Assembly (NCBI RefSeq): GCF_030269645.1
Contig: NZ_BSTR01000019.1
Span: 62,001 to 126,000 of the forward strand
DNA: 64,000 bases
Direction: 5' to 3'
DNA from: Actinokineospora sp. NBRC 105648
GTDB lineage: Bacteria; Actinomycetota; Actinomycetes; Mycobacteriales; Pseudonocardiaceae
Made by a program: the position numbers and the translations under genes. Numbering within the stretch: the first letter of the stretch is position 1; the number at the start of each line of letters is the position of its first letter. The notes beneath the pieces are model-generated. The model worked only from the letters and a program-made list of their open reading frames with translations, was not told where the DNA came from and made no database searches. Positions 23,134-32,348 of this stretch are shown one piece after another.

Positions 23134-24126
23134 TCACTCGCCCTTGATGTCCTCAGTGGACTGGTCAGTGGCGGCGCCGCTCGTCTCCTCAGGAGTGGCG
23201 GTCTCGGTGGAACCGTTGGGGGAACTGGATTCCGCGGGCGGTCGCGGTGCGCGCGACGCCGCGCTCACCAGGGCCGACCCCAGGCCGGTGCGCCCGTGCA
23301 CCCGCAGCGCGGGAGCCGACGCGGGCGCCGACCCGGTCAGCGGTAGCTCGCTGCGCGCCTCACCCGAACCGGAGGACACATCCAGCTCGGCGGCCGAGCC
23401 CGGCCGGATCCCGATCCGCAGCGCGCCCGAGCCGGTGGTCAGCTTCAGCTGACCGCTGACCGCGTCGGCCACGGTGACGTCGCCGGTGCCGCTGTGCACC
23501 GTCGCGTCGGCGGTCACCTCGCCCAGCCACACGTCGCCGCCGCCGGTGACCACGTTCGTCGAGCCGCCCACCGCGGCCAGCTCCACGTCGCCGCGACCGG
23601 TGCGCGCCTGCACGCCCGCGGGCGCCGGGCCGATGCGGATCGCACCGGTGCCGCTGGTCGCCCGCACCAGGCCCGAGGCCGCGTCGACGTCCACCGCGCC
23701 CGCGCCGCTGGTGATGTCGACCTGGCCCGCGGGGCCGGTCACCCGCACCGCCGCCGCGCCGCTGCGCGCCGACACCGACGAGCCCTTCGGCGCGCGCACC
23801 AGCACCGCGATCGGCACGTTGCGCAGCTGCGGCTCCTTGGGGGAGCGCACGACCAGCCGCCCGCCGGTGAACTCCACCCGGGTGCGGGCAACCGCCTCGG
23901 CGGGCACGTCGGTGTGCGCCTGGTCGGTGAACTGGCCGTTGAACCAGCTGACCAGGTTGGTGATCCCGTCCGACCAGGCGTTGGCGCTCTCCGGCGCGTG
24001 CCGCACCTCGACGTCGACGCCGTCCTCGTCGGTCAGCCGCACGTCGATGCGGCCGGACCCGGTCGCGACCGTGATCTCCACCGGGTCGGTGCCCGAGCTG
24101 AACTGCTCCATCCGCACGTCGCTCAT
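23134..24126 (-). CDS. DUF4097-family beta-repeat protein
   Basis: The 330-residue protein shows the repeating beta-strand pattern of DUF4097 adhesin-like domains (SGAGAVDVD, SGTGAIRIG, GRGDVELA, GGGDVWLGEV, GTGDVTVAD, GSGALRIGI). There is no signal peptide or membrane anchor, and the last 60 residues are Ser/Thr/Glu-rich and probably disordered. It follows the RHH protein gene with a four-base overlap. Such pairs are common in Actinobacteria; the role is unknown. Confidence 0.88.
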   Translation of the reverse strand: MSDVRMEQFSSGTDPVEITVATGSGRIDVRLTDEDGVDVEVRHAPESANAWSDGITNLVSWFNGQFTDQAHTDVPAEAVARTRVEFTGGRLVVRSPKEPQLRNVPIAVLVRAPKGSSVSARSGAAAVRVTGPAGQVDITSGAGAVDVDAASGLVRATSGTGAIRIGPAPAGVQARTGRGDVELAAVGGSTNVVTGGGDVWLGEVTADATVHSGTGDVTVADAVSGQLKLTTGSGALRIGIRPGSAAELDVSSGSGEARSELPLTGSAPASAPALRVHGRTGLGSALVSAASRAPRPPAESSSPNGSTETATPEETSGAATDQSTEDIKGE

Positions 24127-24635
24127 CCCTCGTACCAGCCCTGCACGCGGGAGGAACCGCCGCCGGTGGACGGCTTGCCGCCACCGCCACCGTGGCCGGT
24201 GGACTTGTCCCAGCTGCTCAGCGCGCCCTGCACGGCCTGCTGGACGAAGGTGTTGAGCGAGACGCCCTTGGACGACGCGGCCCGCTCGGCCTTGGCCTTG
24301 ATCTCCTCGAACAGCCGCAGCGTCATCCGGCTCATGTCGCCGGTGCCGAAATCGGTGTTCGGCGGCGGTGGCTCGGTGCTCTGTGATGTCTCGGTGGTGC
24401 CGGTGACCACCACGCGGACGTCACGCCCGTCCAGGCGCACCTCGACCACGTGGTCGGGCAGGTGCGCGGTGACCTCGGCGGCCAGGTCGGCCAGGGCGTT
24501 CATCAGGGCCAGCCGAGCGGCGGGCTCCAGTGCGGCGGCCAGCACGGCGGCGGCCCGGCGGGTGGTCTCGTCACCCGCGGAGGCGGTGGTGGTTAGGTCC
24601 TCGCGGAGCGAGGTGAGGTAGGTGCTCAGATCCAT
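24123..24635 (-). CDS. ribbon-helix-helix (HicB/Arc-like) protein
   Basis: Residues 1-80 form a helical domain; residues about 100-140 (MSRMTLRLFEEIKAKAERAASSKGVSLNTFVQQAVQGAL) are a ribbon-helix-helix DNA-binding domain of the HicB/CopG type. The C-terminus is Gly/Ser-rich. It is the first gene of a two-gene operon with the DUF4097 protein and may repress that operon. No HicA toxin is present. Confidence 0.8.
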   Translation of the reverse strand: MDLSTYLTSLREDLTTTASAGDETTRRAAAVLAAALEPAARLALMNALADLAAEVTAHLPDHVVEVRLDGRDVRVVVTGTTETSQSTEPPPPNTDFGTGDMSRMTLRLFEEIKAKAERAASSKGVSLNTFVQQAVQGALSSWDKSTGHGGGGGKPSTGGGSSRVQGWYEG

Positions 24636-24709
24636 GACACCACCATGACGTCAAATTCGGCATCAGTCAAGCAACGGTGGTGTCAGTACTCCCTTCGGCG
24701 GCCCCGGAC

Positions 24710-24715
24710 TAGTCT
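24710..24715 (+). promoter_or_regulatory. -10 hexamer of thyX
   Basis: TAGTCT lies at 24710-24715, predicting a transcript start near 24722. That would rule out the GTG at 24725 as an efficient start and favours GTG 24749, which has GGAGAGG upstream. Confidence 0.4.
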
Positions 24716-24748
24716 GGCCGCGACGTGGAGCCAGGAGAGGACGTGCGC

Positions 24749-25501
24749 GTGACCCAGACCGTCTCGCCGAAGGTGCAGCTCATCGCCAAGACGGAGTTCG
24801 TCGCCCCGCCGGACGTGCCGTGGTCCACCGACGCCGAGGGCGGTGCGGCGCTGGCCGAGTTCGCCGGCCGCGCGTGCTACCAGTCCTGGTCGAAGCCCAA
24901 CCCGGCCACCGCGACCAACGCGGGCTACGTCCGGCACGTGATCGAGGTCGGGCACCTGTCGGTCCTCGAGCACGGCAGCGTCACCTTCTACATCACCGGC
25001 GTCTCCCGATCGCTCACCCACGAGCTGATCCGGCACCGGCACTTCTCCTACTCGCAGCTGTCCCAGCGGTTCGTGCCCGAGCGGTCCGCGGCCATGGTCG
25101 AGCCGGACGTCATCGCCGCCGACCCGGTGCTGCACGAGCGGTTCCTCGCCGCCACCCAGGCCGCCCAGGACGCCTACAACGAGCTGCTCGCGGGCCTGGA
25201 GGAGAAGTTCGCGGACGTCCCCAGCGCCACCCTGCGCAAGAAGCAGGCCCGGCAGGCCGCGCGCGCGGTGCTGCCCAACGCGACCGAGACCCGCATCGTG
25301 GTCACCGGCAACTACCGCGCCTGGCGGCACTTCCTGGCCATGCGCGCCACCGAGCACGCCGACGTCGAGATCCGCGCGCTGGCCGTGGAGTGCCTGCGGC
25401 AGCTGCGGCAGGCCGCCGCGACCGTGTTCGCCGACTTCGTGATCTCCGAGCTGCCCGACGGCACCGAGGTCGCCTCCAGCCCGCTCGTCGCGGAGGGCTG
25501 A
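24749..25501 (+). CDS. thyX: flavin-dependent thymidylate synthase ThyX
   Basis: The ThyX motif [14 protein letters not shown] (RHRx7S pattern) binds FAD and dUMP, and the C-terminal [13 protein letters not shown] and N-terminal blocks fit the family at a typical 250 residues. It makes dTMP from dUMP with methylene-tetrahydrofolate and NADPH in the cytoplasm. GTG at 24749 is chosen for GGAGAGG (24734-24740) 8 bases upstream. Its place before dapA and rnj is the same as in Mycobacterium tuberculosis. Confidence 0.96.
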   Translation: MTQTVSPKVQLIAKTEFVAPPDVPWSTDAEGGAALAEFAGRACYQSWSKPNPATATNAGYVRHVIEVGHLSVLEHGSVTFYITGVSRSLTHELIRHRHFSYSQLSQRFVPERSAAMVEPDVIAADPVLHERFLAATQAAQDAYNELLAGLEEKFADVPSATLRKKQARQAARAVLPNATETRIVVTGNYRAWRHFLAMRATEHADVEIRALAVECLRQLRQAAATVFADFVISELPDGTEVASSPLVAEG

Positions 25502-25505
25502 GCCG

Positions 25506-25910
25506 ATGCGCCGACTCGTCATCGACGTCGTGGCCGGGGACTACGCGGTCACCCGGTTCGACCCGGGCACCGCGGTGGCCGCCGACCTGTTCACCGCGCC
25601 CGGCCTGGTCTCGGTCACCTCGACCCCCGCCGAGCTGTCGGTGGTCGCGCCCACCAGCCACGCCCCCGGCGGCGGTCGCACCGAACTCGGCTGGCGGCTG
25701 CTCACCGTGCGCGGCCCGCTGGAGTTCACCCTCACCGGGATCATGGCCTCCCTGGCCGGTTCGCTGGCCGCCGCGGGGGTCTCGCTGTTCGCGCTGTCCA
25801 CCTTCGACACCGACCACATCCTCGTGCACGACGCGGACCTGACCCGTGCGGTGACCGCGTTGCGCGAGGCCGGACACGAAGTGCACCACGCCGACGACAC
25901 CACCAGTTGA
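25506..25910 (+). CDS. ACT-domain (CASTOR-like) protein
   Basis: The 134-residue protein has tandem ACT-like folds; the second half (GIMASLAGSLAAAGVSLFALSTFDTDHILVHDADLTRAVTALREAGH) is very typical of the ACT_7/CASTOR group. Such proteins bind amino acids and regulate or sense them. It starts five bases after thyX, so the two are cotranscribed. Confidence 0.85.
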   Translation: MRRLVIDVVAGDYAVTRFDPGTAVAADLFTAPGLVSVTSTPAELSVVAPTSHAPGGGRTELGWRLLTVRGPLEFTLTGIMASLAGSLAAAGVSLFALSTFDTDHILVHDADLTRAVTALREAGHEVHHADDTTS

Positions 25911-25973
25911 CGGGATCGAGCACGCGGCCTGCACTGCCCCATTAGGATGCGGCGCGGCTGAGGAGGTAAGACG

Positions 25974-27437
25974 GTGTCGCAGGATCAAGGCCCCACGGTG
26001 GCGCACGGACCCCGGGTGGTCGCGGGGCGCTACGCGATCCTCAACGAGCTGGGGCGCGGCGGCATGGGTGTCGTGTGGCTGGCCGAGGACCGGATGATCG
26101 GGCGGCACGTCGCGATCAAGGAGCTGCACCTGCCCGAGGGCGTGCCGTCGAGCGAGCGCACCGTCTTCGAGGAGCGAGTCCTGCGCGAGGCGCGCACCGC
26201 GGGCAGGCTCAACGACCCGGCCGTGGTCACCGTCTACGACGTGGTGCAGGAGTCCGGCGCCACCTACATCGTGATGGAGCTGATCCAGGCCCCCACGCTC
26301 TCCGACGTGGTCCGCGAGCGCGGCCCGCTGCCCGCCGAGCAGGTCGCCAAGCTGGCCGAGCAGCTGCTCTCCGCGCTGGAGGCCGCGCACCAGGCCGGGG
26401 TGATCCACCGCGACGTCAAGCCCAGCAACATCATGCTGGCCGCCAACGGCCGCGCGAAGCTCACCGACTTCGGCATCGCCCAGTCGCTCGACGACCCCCG
26501 GCTGACCAGCAGCGGCATCCTCATCGGCTCGCCGACCTACATGGCGCCCGAGCGGATCCGCGGTGACGAGGCCGGCGCCAGCTCCGACCTGTGGGCGCTC
26601 GGCGCGGTCCTGTTCTACGCGATCGAGGGCTACTCGCCGTTCGAGCGCACCACCACCGCGGCCACCATGCACGCCATCCTCAGCGAGGTGCCCTACCTCA
26701 CCCGGGCGCAGGGCGCGCTGGCGTCGCTGATCAGCGGCCTGATGGTCGGCACCCCGCAGGCGCGGCTCACCGCACCGCAGGTCCGCGGCCTGCTCACGCA
26801 CGTGCCCAACGGCCCGCCCACCGGCCCCACGGCGATGAACGGCGGCACGGGTTACTTCCCGCACCAGAACCCGACCACGGCCGTGCCCGCGCCCGCGCCG
26901 CTCAAGTCGAACCGCAAGGTGCTCGCCGCGCTCGGCGCGGTGCTGCTGGTCCTGGGCGCGGTCGCCGGGATCTTCGCCTACAAGGGGATCACCAGCCCGT
27001 CGGCGACCGAGCAGCCGCTGGCGATCAAGAAGTTCAGCTACGGCAAGGACGGAGACCTGCGCACGTTCGCGATCTCCGACGGCTACTGCGCCAGCGGGAC
27101 CCTGCAGCCCAAGGCGTCCTTCGACAGCTCCTACGACTGCAAGAAGGACTACGACTTCCAGGTCTACGGCTACCTCGAGCCGATGAGCTCCTCGGCCAAG
27201 TGGGCCTACCAGAGGTCCGAGCTCGAGCGGCTGGGCGAGAGCTACTGCGCGTGGCTCTTCGGCACCGACCGGGTCAAGGGCGACCACAAGAAGGACCTCA
27301 CCTACGCGGTGATCCTGCCCTCGGCCGAGACCTGGACCGCGGAGTCGAGCGACGGCGGCGACCGCACGGTGTTCTGCGTGCTCAACCGCAAGGACGGCGC
27401 CCAGCTCACCGGCGACCAGGTCAACGCCGTTTCGTGA
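25974..27437 (+). CDS. membrane Ser/Thr protein kinase
   Basis: The kinase domain (about residues 15-275) has the glycine loop LGRGGMGVVW, catalytic Lys in VAIKEL, HRDVKPSN and DFG (TDFGIAQ) motifs and the APE box. A membrane helix lies at about 315-335 and a 150-residue external domain with four Cys follows, distinct from PASTA repeats. GTG at 25974 is preceded by GAGGAGG and a TAGGAT hexamer at 25943-25948. It is a PknB-type signalling kinase; the external ligand is unknown. Confidence 0.93.
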   Translation: MSQDQGPTVAHGPRVVAGRYAILNELGRGGMGVVWLAEDRMIGRHVAIKELHLPEGVPSSERTVFEERVLREARTAGRLNDPAVVTVYDVVQESGATYIVMELIQAPTLSDVVRERGPLPAEQVAKLAEQLLSALEAAHQAGVIHRDVKPSNIMLAANGRAKLTDFGIAQSLDDPRLTSSGILIGSPTYMAPERIRGDEAGASSDLWALGAVLFYAIEGYSPFERTTTAATMHAILSEVPYLTRAQGALASLISGLMVGTPQARLTAPQVRGLLTHVPNGPPTGPTAMNGGTGYFPHQNPTTAVPAPAPLKSNRKVLAALGAVLLVLGAVAGIFAYKGITSPSATEQPLAIKKFSYGKDGDLRTFAISDGYCASGTLQPKASFDSSYDCKKDYDFQVYGYLEPMSSSAKWAYQRSELERLGESYCAWLFGTDRVKGDHKKDLTYAVILPSAETWTAESSDGGDRTVFCVLNRKDGAQLTGDQVNAVS

Positions 27438-27479
27438 ACGAGCACGCCCCGTGCAACTGACCCTCGGTAGGGTGGTGGC

Positions 27480-29199
<1,720 letters not shown>

Positions 29200-29290
29200 C
29201 ACCCGCTCTGTCGTTAGCCCGCGGTCCGGTCCCGTCGCGGACGGGTACCGCGGGCCACCCCACTTCCTCCATCGCCGGGACGGTGCACCT

Positions 29291-30991
29291 GTGACTCAGA
29301 ACCCCTCGTCCGGCAAGTGGCCCACCAACGCGCCGCCCAAGCTGCCCGAGGGCGGCCTGCGGGTGTTCGCGCTGGGCGGCATCGGCGCGATCGGTCGCAA
29401 CATGACCGTCTTCGAGTTCGCGGGCAGGCTGCTGATCGTCGACTGCGGCGTGCTCTTCCCCGAGGACCAGCAGCCCGGCGTCGACCTGATCCTGCCGGAC
29501 TTCCGGCCGATCGAGGCCCGCCTGCACGAGATCGACGCGCTGGTGCTCACCCACGGCCACGAGGACCACATCGGCGCCGTGCCGTTCCTGCTGCGGCTGC
29601 GCCCCGACCTGCCCGTGGTGGGGTCCCGGTTCACCCTCGCGCTGGTCGCGGCCAAGTGCAAGGAGCACCGCCTCGACCCGAAGCTGCACGAGGTCAAGGA
29701 GGGCGAGAAGGTCTCCTACGGCGAGTTCGACTGCGAGTTCTTCGCCGTCAACCACTCCATCCCCGACGCCCTGGCGGTGGCCATCCGCACCCCGGCGGGC
29801 GTCGCCCTGCACACCGGCGACATCAAGCTCGACCAGCTCCCGCTCGACGGTCGGCTCACCGACCTCGCGGGCTTCTCCCGCCTCGGCGACGAGGGCGTGG
29901 ACCTGTTCCTGGTCGACTCCACCAACGCCGAGGTCCCGGGCTTCGTCATCTCCGAGCGCGAGATCGGCCCGGTCCTCGACGGCGTCATCGACCGCGCGGG
30001 CCAGCGGGTGATCGTCGCCTGCTTCGCCAGCCACGTCCACCGGGTCCAGCAGGTCCTCGACGTAGCGGTCGCGCACGGCAGGCGGGTGGCCCTGGTCGGT
30101 CGTTCGATGGTCCGCAACATGGGCATCGCCGCAGACCTCGGCCTGCTCAACGTCCCGCCGGGCCTGCTGGTCAACCTCGACGAGGCCATGGGCATGGCCG
30201 AGGACCGGGTGCTGTTCGTCTCCACCGGCTCCCAGGGCGAGCCGCTGTCCGCGCTGTCGCGGATGGCCCGCGGCGAGCACCGCCAGATCTCCATCCGCCC
30301 GGGCGACACGGTCGTGCTGGCCAGCTCCCTCATCCCGGGCAACGAGAACGCCGTCTTCGGTGTCGTCAACGGCCTGGTCCGGCTCGGCGCGCACGTGGTC
30401 CACCAGGGCAACGCCAAGGTGCACGTCTCCGGCCACGCCCCGGCGGGCGAGCTGCTGTTCCTCTACAACGCCGTCCGCCCCAGCAACGTCATGCCGGTGC
30501 ACGGCGAGTGGCGCCACCTGCGGGCCAACGCCGCGCTGGCGGTGCAGACCGGCGTCCCGGCCGACCACGTGGTCATCGCCGAGGACGGCGTCGTCGTCGA
30601 CATGGTCGACGGCCGGGCCGCCATCTCGGGTCGGGTCGAGGTGGGCCACGTCTACGTCGACGGCCTCTCCGTGGGCGACGTCGGCGAGTCCACCCTGTCC
30701 GACCGGCTGGTCCTGGGCGAGGGCGGCTTCATCGCCATCACCATCGTCATCGACTCCACCACCGGCCGGGCGGTCTCCCCGCCGACGGTCTCCGGCCGCG
30801 GCTTCTCCGACGACCCCAAGGCCCTCGACGACGTGGTGTCCCTGGTCGAGATGGAGCTGAGCCACACCGAGTCCGAGGGCATCACCGACACCCACCGCAT
30901 CGCCCAGTCGGTCCGCCGCGTGGTCGGCCGGTGGGTGGCCGACACCTACCGCAGGCGCCCCATGATCGTCCCCACGGTCATCCCGGTCTGA
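29291..30991 (+). CDS. rnj: ribonuclease J
   Basis: A metallo-beta-lactamase fold with THGHEDHIG (zinc site), the beta-CASP motifs (VDSTNAE, ASHVHR, GSQGEP) and the C-terminal domain identify RNase J, a 5'-3' exo/endonuclease that matures and degrades RNA in the cytoplasm. GTG at 29291 gives the expected 566 residues starting MTQNPS. A hairpin at 31009-31036 follows the gene. Confidence 0.96.
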   Translation: MTQNPSSGKWPTNAPPKLPEGGLRVFALGGIGAIGRNMTVFEFAGRLLIVDCGVLFPEDQQPGVDLILPDFRPIEARLHEIDALVLTHGHEDHIGAVPFLLRLRPDLPVVGSRFTLALVAAKCKEHRLDPKLHEVKEGEKVSYGEFDCEFFAVNHSIPDALAVAIRTPAGVALHTGDIKLDQLPLDGRLTDLAGFSRLGDEGVDLFLVDSTNAEVPGFVISEREIGPVLDGVIDRAGQRVIVACFASHVHRVQQVLDVAVAHGRRVALVGRSMVRNMGIAADLGLLNVPPGLLVNLDEAMGMAEDRVLFVSTGSQGEPLSALSRMARGEHRQISIRPGDTVVLASSLIPGNENAVFGVVNGLVRLGAHVVHQGNAKVHVSGHAPAGELLFLYNAVRPSNVMPVHGEWRHLRANAALAVQTGVPADHVVIAEDGVVVDMVDGRAAISGRVEVGHVYVDGLSVGDVGESTLSDRLVLGEGGFIAITIVIDSTTGRAVSPPTVSGRGFSDDPKALDDVVSLVEMELSHTESEGITDTHRIAQSVRRVVGRWVADTYRRRPMIVPTVIPV

Positions 30992-31008
30992 GACACGAAG
31001 GCAGCTAT

Positions 31009-31036
31009 GGGGCGGGTGCTGAACCGCACCCGCCCC
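31009..31036 (+). terminator. hairpin terminator after rnj
   Basis: An 11-bp perfect stem (31009-31019 with 31026-31036) and 6-base loop lie 17 bases after the rnj stop. No T-run follows, which is usual in Actinobacteria. Confidence 0.6.
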
Positions 31037-31152
31037 CACCGCCGCCACCCGCACAGCACACCCGCGTCCCGTGGGCGCAGTTGTGCGTAACGGGTACACG
31101 GCACCTCCGCCCCCGCGATACTTGGCCACCAAGATCACTGGGAGGACGAGCC

Positions 31153-32109
31153 ATGACACTCACCCGCCGCACCGCCATCGGCCTGGGCGCAGCAGCCACC
31201 ATCGCGGCCGCGACAGCGACCCCGGCGGCCGCAGCCCCCGCGGCGGCGACGCCTGAGCACACCATCCGCCACGCTTACCGCAAGCAGACCCGCAAAGCGG
31301 GCGGTACCTGGCAAGCCCTCATCACCCAGCCCGCGGGCACCATCGTCGAGGAGCACGCCGACGACCTGGTCGAGGCCTACAGCGTCAACAAGATCGCCGT
31401 GGCCACCGCCGTGCTCGACAAGATCGACCGAGGACTGCTCACCCGCACCCATCGCGTGGAACTGACCCAGGACATCGTCAGCCCCACCGGTGACGGCATC
31501 ATCCCGCTGGACGGCGCCTACCCGAGCAGCTTCACCCTCGGCCACGTGCTGGCCCTGCTGCTGACCGTCTCCGACGACACCGCCGTCCGCCTCTGCGGCC
31601 TGGTCTGCCCGGCCAAGGAACTCAATGAAATCCTTGTGGCGAAAGGCTTTCCGAACACGCAGGTGGTCCCGGTGGCCAACCCGAACCGCTTCTACCTCGG
31701 CAAGACCACCCCGCGCGAGACGCACAGGCTGCTCAACTCCCTGGCAGCGGGCACTTTGCTCTCGCCGACCTCGAGCGCTTACCTGCTCAAGATCCTCCGC
31801 TCGCAGGCCGCGTTCACCGACGGCATCCGCCGCGACATGTCCTCGGCCGAGCGCTCCCAGGTGGCCACGAAGGCGGGCTGGTTCAACGACGGCCGCAACG
31901 AGGCCGGGTTGGTCTTCGACGCCGCCGACCAGCCGGTGCTGACCTACGCGCTGTTCTGCCAGGGTGCCGGGGACCCCAACGACTTCGGCGGCACCCACCC
32001 CGCCGTGGTGGCACGGGCGAACCTCGGCCGCACCATCCTCGACACCCTCGCCCCGACCACCGCGATGGCCCGGGTGGCCCCGGGCTACCAGCCATCGAAC
32101 GGCGGCTGA
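31153..32109 (+). CDS. secreted class A beta-lactamase-related hydrolase
   Basis: A Tat-type signal (TRRTAIGLGAAATIAAATATPAA) is followed by a beta-lactamase fold with the active-site SxxK as SVNK, SDD in place of SDN, and KAG in place of KTG. No clear Glu166 loop is seen, so true beta-lactamase activity is doubtful; it may be a penicillin-binding-type hydrolase. GGAGGACGAG lies just before the ATG at 31153. Confidence 0.82.
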   Translation: MTLTRRTAIGLGAAATIAAATATPAAAAPAAATPEHTIRHAYRKQTRKAGGTWQALITQPAGTIVEEHADDLVEAYSVNKIAVATAVLDKIDRGLLTRTHRVELTQDIVSPTGDGIIPLDGAYPSSFTLGHVLALLLTVSDDTAVRLCGLVCPAKELNEILVAKGFPNTQVVPVANPNRFYLGKTTPRETHRLLNSLAAGTLLSPTSSAYLLKILRSQAAFTDGIRRDMSSAERSQVATKAGWFNDGRNEAGLVFDAADQPVLTYALFCQGAGDPNDFGGTHPAVVARANLGRTILDTLAPTTAMARVAPGYQPSNGG

Positions 32110-32112
32110 CCG

Positions 32113-32150
32113 GGTGTGGTGGCGGCGGGATCGCCGCCACCACACCGTTT
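32113..32150. terminator. strong hairpin terminator
   Basis: A perfect 15-bp stem (32113-32127 with 32132-32146), loop GGAT, is followed by GTTT. It lies right after the beta-lactamase-like gene and can also end the minus-strand small gene whose stop codon is at 32150-32152. Confidence 0.85.
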
Positions 32151-32257
32151 CACGGCCTGCGTCGGGCGGAGGCCAGCAGCACCGCGAAGGTCGCGGCGGC
32201 CAGCTGACGCAGGAGGGCGTTGCGGGCCCTCCGTTGTTCTCTCCGGTCAAGCTGCAT
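32150..32257 (-). CDS. small peptide, 35 aa
   Basis: Minus-strand ATG at 32257 with GGGAGGTG a few bases upstream opens a 35-residue peptide, MQLDRREQRR then a hydrophobic Ala/Leu-rich helix and an Arg-rich end. It could be a short membrane peptide. It lies 91 bases after the SulP-carbonic anhydrase gene on the same strand and its stop runs into the hairpin. A possible CRP-type site is 51 bases upstream. No family known to me. Confidence 0.45.
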   Translation of the reverse strand: MQLDRREQRRARNALLRQLAAATFAVLLASARRRP

Positions 32258-32307
32258 CGGGCACCTCCCTGGATCTGGTCCCCTTACATCGCCAGTTCCG
32301 GATGAAG

Positions 32308-32323
32308 TGTGACAGCGCTCACT
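32308..32323. promoter_or_regulatory. possible CRP/GlxR-type site
   Basis: TGTGA-CAGCGC-TCACT matches the Crp/GlxR consensus TGTGAN6TCACA at all but the last base. It lies between the SulP-carbonic anhydrase stop and the small peptide gene, so it would act on the latter if real. Confidence 0.4.
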
Positions 32324-32348
32324 CCGCATGGGGGCAAGACGACCGAAT

